Positions 35,293-46,110 of a stretch of DNA of 64,000 bases are shown one piece after another. Position 1 is the first letter of the stretch; every line of letters starts with the position of its first letter. The stretch is from Flammula alnicola (Eukaryota > Basidiomycota > Agaricomycetes > Agaricales > Strophariaceae). The stretch covers positions 124,001-188,000 of the forward strand of contig JADNRV010000016.1 in assembly GCA_015499995.1 (NCBI GenBank), read 5' to 3'. The notes beneath the pieces were generated by a model. It searched no databases. It saw only the letters and a program-made list of their open reading frames with translations, and was not told the origin of the DNA. Both the position numbers and the translations under genes were made by a program.

Positions 35293-37528
35293 ATGTTCAA
35301 GGGCATCCTCCCATCTAGACGAGTTCCCTCTGGGGACTTTACGATTATAACGAACTTGGTCGATAATCAAGGAAAGGAGAACCAACCAAATTTGCCTAGG
35401 CAGGCTCAGATTCCTGCCACCAAAGCACGAAGCGTCAGTAAGGGGTTCATGCAGACGAGCGAGAGGAAGAAAAAATCCGACATGAAAAAATCCAAGGAAG
35501 CCCCGGTTTTGGATACACCTATTTCTGGTGAAGCATTTGACAAGCTTTTGGTGAGCTGCGCAGAAATACGACGTTGTCGATGACTAGTAACCGCGGCTGC
35601 AGGATGATCTCCAAATTCCTTCAACTTTGAGACCGAAGCTCTACGGAATGGACGCGTCAGTTAAAGCTGCTATGATAAAATCTTCGCAGACCATGGCTGT
35701 TAGCCCACTTCCAGAAACCACTACCCCGACTACTCCACAAAGCAAGGGCGTTCGGAAAGCACACAGCACGGACTCCATGAACAGCCCTCGGCATCCAACT
35801 TTGGCTTCGCTGGTTAATGATACCTCGGAACTTCCTTATCCCGGCCTCGCCTCGCCGTACGTTTCAGCGCACAATTCACCCTATCTTGCTTCTCCGCAAC
35901 GAAAAGCCAGCACCACTCATTCACGCGGTCTGTCGTTCGACGCCCAACGGCTATTTTCCAAGAGCCAGGTCAACCTTTCGCAAAGCTCCTCCACCTTGGA
36001 CCTCACAGCTGGCAGTAAATTAGTCAAGGAGAAGGGCGCTCTTCTCACGAAGAACCTTTCTCCTACAAAATTCTGCAGCATCCTCACCAGCACTTCCAGC
36101 ACACAATTGGACGTAGAAGACTTGAAGAAGCTGAGACTACTCCTGCGAAACGAAAGTGCTTCGTATGTTATTTATTCTCGTCCTCTATTCTCGGCTGACG
36201 ATTGGCATAGGTGGTCTGAGGAGTTCTTAAAATTAGGAGGGTACTCGGCCCTACTGACGAGGTTGAATGAGATCCTCGAGGTCGAATGGAGGTAATTGTA
36301 CGAACCGTAAATTTATTCTCAATGTCTTACATCTTGCCTAGGGAGGAACAACATGACGATCAGGTTTTACACGAATTACTTCGGTGCTTCAAAGCTCTTT
36401 CTACGTCTTCCATCGGATGCTTCGCCCTTCGCAGCTCCTGCCCAACACCCTTCGTTCAGCTTGTGGCCCTTCTTTACTCGGACAAGAAGCCAGGCGAGAT
36501 CGCCACCCGTCAACTTATCGTCGAACTCCTTCTCCTCCTCTTCGATTTATATCCTCCGTCGTCTCTTCCCTCCAGCAATAAAATCAGCAACAATGGGTCC
36601 TTACTGTCTGCGCATTCTCGTCCCCGAGAAGCATGGCAGAGTCAGACCTCGCTTGTCACTTCGAACCTCATCACCCTTCCACCACCCCACAAGAACTTCT
36701 TTTCTCTCATTCGCGCTTTGCTGCTAACCCCTGCGCCGCCTCCATCTGAGTCGCCTGGCGCGCCAGTCTCGCCACATGCTTTCATTGAATCATTGCATCT
36801 GCCCAGAATATACAAGACATACCTCCAGGAGCAATCTGATGTTTGCAGAGACTACTTCTGGGTGTTCTGCCACCCAAATAACACCATTTGGCTCTTGTCG
36901 GAGACAAACGAGAACAATGTCGAGAAGCCGAGGGCACCGGGTGGGATGACAGGTGGTGTAGAGTTCGAGGCTATGGGGTACTTCGTAAGTTTATCTTTAC
37001 CTTCCTTAAACATTGACTTAAAAGTGTTTTGGGTGTCTAGACGAGTCAGCTGAAGCTCGTCAATGCGATCTCGAAATCCGTAGAGGCTCTCAACATGCCC
37101 AAAGAACATGAGCATTCCGCATATCGGTTCCACACAGACCTCTTCCTCTCAGGCTTCGAACGCATCATCCTCGTAAGCATGCAGTTTTTTATCATCCTAT
37201 TTCTTCCGTGCAAATGTTCCTTGTACGTCCTCAGATCTCACGCAAGGCATCGACAACATATTACCCAACACTCCATCTCGAGCTCGCGAGATATATCGCG
37301 TATGCCACACGAGCAGGCTACGAACTGCCTTACACTGTCGCGCGTCTCATTGGGATCCCACCAGCCGGGCACGCGAAGAACCCGAACCTCCACTCCGGTT
37401 CCGCCTCTGCAACCAATTCAGGAAGGAACACACCCGTCCGCCCGCCTCTAACCCCAAACAGGCGTCCTCCTAGTGATGCGCCTGCCCTGCCATCCCCCCG
37501 CAGAGTCGAGCCAATCAAGTTTGATTGA
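35293..37528 (+). CDS. Formin-type GBD/FH3 (armadillo-like) protein without FH2
   Basis: A 655-residue protein with the Rho-GTPase-binding and FH3-like helical region found at the N-terminus of diaphanous-related formins, but no FH1 or FH2 actin-nucleation domain. Exons 35293-35550, 35603-36162, 36211-36291, 36342-36984, 37041-37172 and 37235-37528 join in frame. Key text: FDKLLDDLQIPSTLRPKLYG at the start of the domain, WSEEFLKLGGYSALLTRLNE, HDDQVLHELLRCFKAL, ATRQLIVELLLLLFDLYP and MGYFTSQLKLVNAISKSVEA. The segment between residues about 95 and 170 is Ser/Pro-rich and disordered, as is the tail (NRRPPSDAPALPSPRR). Likely role: a Rho effector or polarity scaffold, inferred from the family. 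It is complete at both ends, so the absence of FH2 is genuine. Confidence 0.85.
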
Positions 37529-38651
37529 TCGAAGAAAATGCAGGCCATCACGAAGAAGTCACGAAGAAGAAATGAGGGGTGTACTATTTTATTTATTTAA
37601 CGAAATTATCTGACGACACAACTGAATGAATTGAATGAATGCTTTCTTCTTTGAATGACTACCTATATATTATTGCTTTGCCCATACCCTGCTGATACAA
37701 TCATCTTTCCTCCGTTTCTCTCAGTGTTCTACCTACTTCCCAATATCCCGACGCTCGATACTGTACTTTGCTCTCCACGGACCACAACCCCAACATTATG
37801 ATTTACACAACCGCGATCCGCGACGTAGGCTAGACCTCTCGTGACGAATGTACATATGTACATAGAATAGTGAACAAGTTTTTACTTTTATGTACACGCG
37901 TACTCGGTACATACATCTGACACATTCTTGCGATATTGCAATTGCAAATTTCCGTGGAGTAAGATCACTATTTGTAGACCTGTATGGACGACGACCGTCT
38001 CTATGAAATGTCGACCCAAGGGGATACAGACGTCGAATAGACGTCTCCAGATGTCTCCTGCGACGAGTCATGATCATCTGCTTTGCCGCTGCCTCAGGAG
38101 TCAGTCAGTAAGTGCAATCAACGCCCCCGCAAAATGTGAGCTGGACGATGGATCCAGAGAGCGAGTAGTCAACTCAAGCTTACAGTGGCTGGATGAATGC
38201 CTTTCGTTACTCTCAAAATATCCCTTCCTCGGTACTCCGCGTACTGCAGTCGGTGGTTAGCTTGCCAGGGGCTCTGCAGGGCTCTGCAGACCACAACCCA
38301 GCGACAACCCCCAATCCTCGGCAATACGATTTACACAACTGCGATCCGCGATGATGGCCTAGACCGACCCCTCGTAGTGAGAGCATCATAAACAGTACCA
38401 ATCGTGATTGGAACAGATTTCGGAAGACTAGTCACTCGTCGAAATTTCGGCTGGTATATTTATTCAAGAAGCATGTGTTTATTGAGGAATTGCCAGTGAC
38501 AGTCTCTCTCAACTTTCAAGCGCGCTCCGCGAAGTTCGAACATCAATAAGCATGTTAGGTATCAGTTAGGTATCAGGTTCAGTAAATGTTACTCGACAAA
38601 AATCATATCTTACAAAATCCTCCTGTGAAAAAAATCAAATCTTCAGGTCTT
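37529..38651. other. Intergenic region between convergent genes, with a diverged duplication
   Basis: About 1.1 kb between two convergent genes. Two segments, about 37767-37842 and 38278-38385, share GACCACAACCC and ATTTACACAAC(C/T)GCGATCCGCGA with diverged sequence between, so part of the 3' flank looks duplicated. No gene is visible. Confidence 0.45.
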
Positions 38652-41427
38652 TTACGCCGTCTGAATCTCAGCTTTGATAATCTCAGCCAGGTGTTCAGCA
38701 CTGGCCAAAACAGCACCAGCCTGCAATTGAGCAATCAGCATGAGAATTGTTCTGTAACGCAAGAAAAATACGTACAGTATGGCCTGAAACGATCTCGGGG
38801 AAAATCGACGCGTCGCAGACCCTCAACCCCTTGACACCATACACGCGGAGCTTGGAATCAACGACACCGCCCTCCTCAAGCGGCGCCATGCGGCAGGAGC
38901 TTGCGGGGTGGTACAAGGTCTCCACGCGCTCGCGGATGATGTCCTCCAGCTCCTCGTCCGTCTTTTTGTGCATGCTGTTGTCGAGGAGGGGGCTAGGGTC
39001 ATTAAGGTCGAGCCTGGATGCAAGGGCCTCCTGTTTGCTGATATTGAGGATGAGCTTCATGCCACGCCTGAGTTTCGCGATGTCCTCGGGGGCCCTCAGG
39101 TAACTGGGATGGAAAGAAAGTGAGCCTGGATGGAAATAAAGGGTTTGGTAATTAATATGCGCACTTGGGGTCCATGGCTGGATCATCCCATGGATCTGCC
39201 GATTTCAAACGAAGAGTGCCTCTGCTCATAGGCCTATGACTTGCTTTAGACATATTCAAACATCAAGGACGTAATTCTTACCGCAGTAGGCATACATGAA
39301 TCGAAAACGTGTGCATTGGGAACATGTAAGCACCATGATCCTGGTAGACAGATCAGTTTTGGGGATACAATATAACAGAGATTCCAAGGTTCTCGAACCT
39401 TGTATGCGACGGGTGTGGTGAAAATCTCCAAATCGGGGCTATCTGCAGCTGAAGTACTGTCTTGAATCTTCTCCGGGAAATCGGCCGCAGGGAACAAAAG
39501 CGGGTCATCGGCGCGTAAGAAAGCTGCAGCTTCTCCGAACTAGCAGTAACCATCGTCGGTAAGTTCACTGCAACGTAAGAAATCAAAATAAAACGAACGT
39601 TCGAAGCCAGAGGTCCTTTGCGCATGATGAAGTATTGAACAGCAGAAGCCACCAGTTTGAAGGCCTCGATAGGACCATTGGGCTTGATGTGTTTCGGCGA
39701 ATCGTCGAATTTGTTCTTGAAGTAGAGGTCGACGACAGGGTGGTCGATGAGGTTCGAGCCGACTCCTTCAAGGTTTTGTACAACTGGGATCTTGAACTGT
39801 TCCAGTTGTTTGGCGGGACCTATCCCTGAGAGCAAAAGAATCTAGAACACCATAAATTAGTATCCAATGTTCGTTCGCTAATAGGTGCGTTGTTACGTGA
39901 GGAGAGTGTACTGCTCCAGCTCTAGTTGATGAGGGTACAAGTTAAAGTAAGGACCAAACATGACAGGAGTAATTCTACTTACGCGATGATAACATCTCGC
40001 TTTGAACGTGCTGTGAAGCGTGGTCCATCCTTCGACTTTGCGAACTCGACACCTGTTGCCTTGACTTCGTCGCCCACTTTCTCGGTCAAGATCTTGGTGA
40101 CCTGAGCGTGCAAGACCACTTTGAGGTTTGGCCTGGCCAGAACGTCGTCTGTGAGGTACGCAGATTCGGATGACACTCGTGTACGAGTCTCGTCCATGTA
40201 TGTCACTAGGCACCGGAATAAATTTCCTGCTTTCCTCTAAATACGCTTGACTTACTGATCTGAAAGAGAATATCAGCTTGTGATCAAAATGCAAGGCGAA
40301 GATGGTGCTTACCCTATTTACGCCACGCGTACCAAGTGCAGTGTTGAAATCAGCATTGAACGGGATGCCGACCTGCGTACAGGCTTTGATGAAGTCCTTG
40401 GAGCCTTCAGAGATGGTGCTAAAGTACCCCACGCGCATGGGCCCATCCTTTCCTTTGGCCTTGATGTCAACATCTGGGTAGTTAGGATTGTCCTCGTATT
40501 TTTCGAACTTAGTGAAGTAGCTAGTAACGGGTCACTTTAGTTGATATATCGAATGAAGACGGGACGGTCGCGTAACGTACCGACTGAAGTTCTTCCATGC
40601 CCAAGCCTCATCCTTAGCAATGTCACCCCATTGATCAAAATCTCCTGGAGCACCGTATTGCGCCCTGTGGAAAAGGTTTAGTCATAAAGTCTTCGCGCTG
40701 GGATAATTACACACATTTGAGCGTTAACTGCGGAGCCTGGAGTTTTTATTGAAGATCAGCTTGTTTAAACGAAAGAAATAAACCTACAGCCTCCTAGCAT
40801 TTTGCCTAGGTACCGAAAGGGCATCAGCGACGAAAGATATACAAGAAAAGAGAGTCTTACCTCTTGGCCAGTATTTCTTCTTTCCCTGAGCGTTCGCTTG
40901 CGGTTCCGTGTAAAGATTGAATATATGCTTTCCGTTGAACAATTGGGAGTATGCCACAGGAATACGCGTGAAAATAAGACTCTTGCCACTAATGTACAAC
41001 ATAAGCACAGTGTATTTCCAATATATAGCCCATTGCACACGACACACCTGACACCCGACTCCAGGAGGAGTACTTTAACGGAAGGGTCCTCTGATAGACG
41101 CGCAGCAAGGACGCATCCTGCGGTACCTAAACAAGAAACCCTGCATAAGAACACAGTCGAAAAGAAATGCCAGAAGAACATACCTCCACCGACAATGATT
41201 ATATCGTACTCCTCTGAGTCTCCGAGTTTAGCTGGGTTGGTTATGAACTTCTTGTTAGTTCCGGCGAACAGTTGGCGAAGGAGAAGGCCCATTGTGACGG
41301 CAGATATCCAGAGAACCTTGGTTGAAGATTGTCCGAATTTTCCTGCTCGTGCGCGGGTGAGAGCTGCAAGCGTTATCCCTGCAAGAACGAGAACAGAAGA
41401 TTTCCGGCCAGGAAAAAGGGAAGACAT
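38652..41427 (-). CDS. GMC-family FAD oxidoreductase (choline dehydrogenase/aryl-alcohol oxidase type)
   Basis: Flavoprotein that oxidises an alcohol; substrate not determinable. A hydrophobic N-terminus (two segments within residues 10-55) suggests a membrane anchor. The FAD-binding dinucleotide fold is at residues 75 onward, DIIIVGGG then [10 protein letters not shown] across an intron, with LLLESG at its end. Further hallmarks: MLGGCSAVNAQM (GMC signature region), [20 protein letters not shown] (second GMC signature), [11 protein letters not shown] (first catalytic His) and IVSGHTAGAV near the end, where the second catalytic His lies. Many GT-AG introns, some flanking microexons such as the one encoding KMLGGC. 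Stop at 38652. The family includes both lignocellulose-related oxidases and metabolic enzymes; the membrane-anchor-like start argues against a plain secreted wood-decay oxidase. Confidence 0.9.
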
Positions 41428-42495
41428 GCAGGAAATAGTTTATATGTGGGTCCCTGTGGGACTAATGATATTTAAGGCTAGCATGATGCAGAAGAGCGAA
41501 ATCACATTCATGTGGGAGTTGGTCATATGGATGTTGGCCTGGGAAATGCCGTTTCGTAACGTTGATCAATCCTCCTCCAACCATGTCGGATATCACTCTC
41601 TAGGCTCAAGCTAGGCTCGCTCAGGGGGGCTACAATCATCGCGGGCCCCGAGACGGCGCCCTTTCAGAAGTTGGAACTTGGCAATGTAACACACAGGAAG
41701 GCGACTGGGCTTCCTAGCGTTCAACGGCTGGCACCAATGATCCAGGTACAGCCTCAGCTCTCTTGCTGTATGGTATTCTCTCTCGGATAACGACATGAAT
41801 TTGTATGTAACCATTGTAACGTTCCCCAACAAGCCCACCAGCAAACAATAATAACCGTCGACCTCTACCCCATGGGGCCTATATGTACCCCGCATTGACC
41901 CGCCGCTTTGTTGTGTCTTTCAATTTTGTTTTCAAATTGAAATTGCACTTACGGAAATTCATGTTGATCCAGCCTTCAAATTAACTTTTTTTCAGACCAA
42001 TACCAAGTACGCGCCCACGTCAAGCCTTGTGCTAATCCGGGAGGATGGAGCCCTTCTTGATCGTGAAAGCAGTGTCAGCGTCAAATCCTCCCATGGCTGC
42101 CACACTGAGTGCACAGATCGTTATCACACTTTTTTGGTTAACATCCTCGTACTGTGGCCTGAATATGCGTCGCCTCGGAGTTAACCACTGCAAACAACGC
42201 GTGTTTCGAGAAACAGTATAACCTGCATCCTTTTGGCGCCCATTGGCGCCCATAGACAATACCTTCAGGGCTTCAGAATTAACCTTGTCCGATCATTGTG
42301 ACATGCTTCGAGTTCCCGTCATCATGAATTTAGCACCTTATCTCCACCCTCCAGCCCGGCTGAAAGCAGCCAAGGGTCTTATCTACCGCAGTCCTCTGCA
42401 TTCATACACTGCCTTGGCAATGACTCTTCGATTGCCATATAAACGACTCGAGTGCTCTCAAAGGACAGTCAATTAACCCTAGTATGGAATAAAAT
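41428..42495. other. Divergent promoter region
   Basis: About 1.07 kb between the oxidoreductase start (minus) and the membrane-protein start (plus). No supportable gene. Both promoters should be here; I see no distinctive element. Confidence 0.5.
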
Positions 42496-44230
42496 ATGCC
42501 GTCATGCCTCGCGTACTCATTCCCTGTCTCCACCAACCAGTCTCTTGGGACAGAACTCACCCAAACCCTTTTCTTGTCTTTTCACCTGAAGCCCGATCCC
42601 TCTCTGTTGGATCAGAGTTCTTTTCTTTCGGCCTTGTACTGTGCAGCGGATACTGCCCAGCAGTGTTTTGGGATATGTCCCAATGCCGACCTCGCGGGTG
42701 AGTTGCTTATATTCTACGCTTGTCGTACGCGAAAACAGACCTAACTTGCCCCTTCATCAGGTGTTGGTGTTCGAGCCGCATTTTGGATGTCGAGCATTCT
42801 ACAAGGTATGTTTTCGCATCTGCTTTGATGGTTGTACTTGTCCTAAAACTCCCTGGTATGAAGCTATCCTAGTAGCAGTTTCTCCTGAAGACTCTACACA
42901 AGGAGGTGTGTAGTATACATTTACTTATCGGACTACTAGCTGAGGAACTCATATACGTCTTCTTCCAGCCTGGACCGCAGCCATCCTGACAGCCTCTGTT
43001 ACGATACCCGCCTTCATCCAAAAACGACAACAGCTTCTTTCCGTTTACCATGCAACGCTGGTTCTCAACTTTGCCACCTTTTCATCGGTCGTTTCTCTAG
43101 CTGTTGCACCGATGTGCACTGTCTGGAGGCAAGGGTCGCAAGACGAGCTCGACAGTGCACTGCAAAACGACGAACATCCAGAAATTGAAGTCGCTATATA
43201 TGGAGAAGAAGGCCAGCCAATAAAGGTTGATGCATCCGAGCCTCTGTCCAATATACCCAGACGGAAAGTGCATCAGCATCGCCTTATTCTTTCGCTGGCA
43301 CTGCTCATGCAGGTGTGTCAAAGTCAAACCTTCCTCCCTATCAACCGTCCGAAGAAACTTACCTCTTGCCCCTCCTAGGTCGCTTTACAATGGACCTGGG
43401 CAATTATACTATTCACTGACCCCGAGTACGCTCAGAAGGCGTGCAACCCCGACACCATCGTGTTGCTGTTCGGAAAACCTTTCGCGACAAGCACGATCAA
43501 CCATGGCCTCTTTGTGGTCTGGCCGATGTGGCTCCTCTTCAACGTATTAATTACATTGGTGTGGGGCGTGCTGTTGGTTTATAACAGTTCTCCTTCGGTA
43601 CACCCTGTGCTATCACGCCACCCCTCGCGCAGCGTGGATCTGCCGTCGACGTGGCAGCCTTCATTTCCTATTGATAAAGGTCGGATCATGGTGCTTATAG
43701 GCAATATCATGGCCTTTTTGATCTCTGTGCTATTCCTGGTATCTTCTGAGGTTCAGGTTGCCAAGAACTGCGTTCTCGGCGGCGAGAATACGTCCTGGTC
43801 ATTTGGGTGCGTTGTCCCTTTCTTTCAATTTGGACAAATATAGAAATTCATGGTTTTCGCTTATTTGATAGCCAAGTCGCTGCGCTCCTCGTTGCGTGCG
43901 TAACCATTTATCTATAACCAACCATATGCATCTGCTGACATCGTCTAACGTAGATTGGCACCAGCTTGGTCCATTTTCGCTGCAATACAAAGGAACAAGA
44001 GAAGCGATTCAATAAATGCCGACGACATAGAGATTAGTCTGCCGAAAGATCGCAGAAGCGCATCGCCTTATACGCCTACTGATGGAACCAGGACGCCAGT
44101 GAACGAGGCGCCGGACGACTCTCATGCGAAGAATTCTATCGTCGAGGAACCTATCGATCCACAATTCCTTGGTGTGCCTCGGGACCCCTGTCGGCATCGT
44201 ACATTGCGCAAAGGAGATTCGGTGCAATAG
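42496..44230 (+). CDS. Multi-pass membrane protein of a basidiomycete family, function unknown
   Basis: Exons 42496-42697, 42761-42805, 42873-42905, 42969-43312, 43379-43806, a short exon near 43874-43899 and a last exon to 44230 keep frame. The text CFGICPNADLAGVGVRAAFWMSSIL matches a pattern seen in many agaricomycete membrane proteins (N-terminal Cys pair, then PD-x-GxGVR). Hydrophobic helices: VGVRAAFWMSSIL, AAILTASVTIPAFI, HATLVLNFATFSSVVSLAV, LSLALLMQVALQWTWAIIL, WPMWLLFNVLITLVWGVLLVY, IMVLIGNIMAFLISVLFLV and VAALLVALAPAWSIFAAI, giving about seven spans. The C-terminal 85 residues are hydrophilic with Thr/Pro. Despite the seven-helix count I see no STE3 or other known GPCR signature, so I do not call it a pheromone receptor. 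Confidence 0.78.
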
Positions 44231-44543
44231 CAAGACTGTTTTTAGAGATGCTCCTTGGTATTTCCGACAATCATTAAGGTTAGACGTCAGACTGCAGCTG
44301 CATGTAGCACTGCCACGTTGCACATTGGAAGCTTCTTTCTTTCATTTATGCTTCATCTTCACGCAGAACCTAATCGATGGCAGTGTCGATATGTAGAACT
44401 TGAAGTAACATCCAATGTCTAGGGTAAACACAGCATGTATGTATCTTGTAAGTTTATGTAGCAATAGCGATATGATACAATTCCCACTGGGCAATAATGA
44501 TAATAGTACGACCGCATGCCGCCAATTTTTAAAGCTTAGTCCC
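44231..44543. other. Spacer between convergent genes
   Basis: 313 bases between two convergent stops, without any gene. It presumably holds both transcription termination regions. Confidence 0.5.
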
Positions 44544-46110
44544 TTACTTTCCACCCCATAACCGTCTCATAAAATGGAGTATTTTTGTTTTAGGAGGTAA
44601 AATCTCCCATCTAGGAAATTTATGAGCGAAAGGCAGGATAGATGAAAATGGTAACGCACTGGACGATTAAGTTTCCTCTCCCAACCACCTGACCACGTTC
44701 CCTAATAGGCATGCCAGCACCCTTGACTATGCTACGGCCCTTCATGTTCTTGTCTGATGGGTAGTCGATCTGGATGACGAGGTTCCGACCATCAATGCCC
44801 GTGAAAGGCACTTTTCCTCCTTGTCGACGGAGACCATCGACCCAAGGCAGGCGAACGTCCATGATCAAGTCGTCGAAGAGCCGTATGAAGCGATCGTGTG
44901 GGACTTCTTCGATAATGAACGCGATATCTTGAAATGCTCCTGGTTTGAACTCGTGGCCCACGTTGCGACAGAGAATCCTGGTGCCTGGCCTACACCCAGG
45001 GGGATGTCGATCTCTATAACCACATTTTTAGACTTGTTAGACAAATACGAGCGACTGATCCCGAATCGGAAATGTTTGCCGATGAAAAGTTCTTCAAGCG
45101 TAAGGGAAAGCGAGTACACCCATTCTCCAGACGGTCCCAGACCGATGGAGAGCAGAGGTATGTTGTAGGGCGGGATTTGAGTCCTGGGATTTGGTTGATC
45201 ACGGAAAGGAGGGGGCTGAGGTTGATTATAATTTGAAGTCGCCGCCCTGTTCTTAACCATAGGGATTGGGTTGCTACTGATGAAAGGGTAAAGTCAGTAT
45301 TTTTGGATAATGAATCGGGAGAAAAATTCCCTCACATTGTTTGCCGAGGGTTGACGTTAGGAGGAGGGGAGTAGACATTACGGGCTTCGTGGTACTTGTT
45401 GACGTCGCCTTCGATGATTTAGGTCCTTGAGTAGCTTGGCTTGTTGCCTGAGGAACTGGGCTGAATGATGGAGGCGCTGTATATAATGCGGGTCCTCCGC
45501 CTCTTGGTGGCCCTTCATAACTAAAGACGTGAGGGCGGGCGGCGGTGCCGTGGCGGTATTGGGCAGACATTGTTTCAGCAGGCTTGCGCACCCCTTGCTT
45601 CCAGGAGAGCGAGGACTTGCTCGCCTGCTTGACGCTGGCGTCGTAAGTGACTCCGAGCTGGACGCGACCATATGTACAAAAGAATCGAGAGAGACAGACG
45701 ATTCGCTGCTGGTCTGGTGGGCCAGAGGAGGAGGGCGTCGTGCTGGTGGAGGCTCTGGACGACTCTTCATCATGGGTGGATTGGAGCTTGACGTGCCCTG
45801 CTCGTACCAGTGTCCTATATGCATTTGTGACCTGACGGTAAAGGACAAAAAAAAATAAGGCCAAAGATTCAAGATAACGCGATCGTGATCGAACACACCT
45901 CCAGGAAATGCCTCGTCGCTACCTCTATATCGTGGCTATTATGATGGCGGTCTGGATGCCATTTCAAAGCCTAAAGGGCGATGAACACATCCTCAGGGAA
46001 AACCAGGGACTTTGATGAATGACTACCATTATCCTGTATGCGTTCTTGATTTCATCTGGACTTGCACCCTCGGAAATATCCAGGATTCGGTACGCGTCTT
46101 TGGCGGACAT
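44544..46110 (-). CDS. J-domain protein (type II Hsp40)
   Basis: Hsp70 co-chaperone. The N-terminal J domain reads MSAKDAYRILDISEGASPDE, IKNAYRIM, then after an intron ALKWHPDRHHNSHDIEVATR with the catalytic HPD. VTNAYRTLVRAG completes it. A Ser/Pro-rich linker follows (SSESSVSLDSF, PPPARRPPP). The C-terminal substrate-binding domain is SGEWVYSLSLTLEELFIGKH through FQDIAFIIEEVPHDRF and GKVPFTGIDGRNLVIQIDYP, ending with an exon encoding WEILPPKTKILHFMRRLWGGK. No Cys-rich zinc domain, hence type II. The frame slips by one base near 44999-45003: minus-strand CCCCC before TGGG should be six Cs to give IDIPPGCRPGTRILCRNVGHE. The start at 46110 is chosen because the J domain begins there; frames in the linker are less certain. 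Confidence 0.85.

Noticed and set aside
40802..41614. A 270-residue plus-strand open frame opposite the start of the GMC oxidoreductase
   Set aside because: It crosses introns and exons of a well-supported gene on the other strand and has no domain.
42496..44230. Seven-helix membrane protein as a STE3 pheromone receptor paired with the pheromone gene
   Set aside because: Helix count fits, but none of the STE3 sequence features could be seen, and the PD-x-GxGVR start matches another basidiomycete membrane family.
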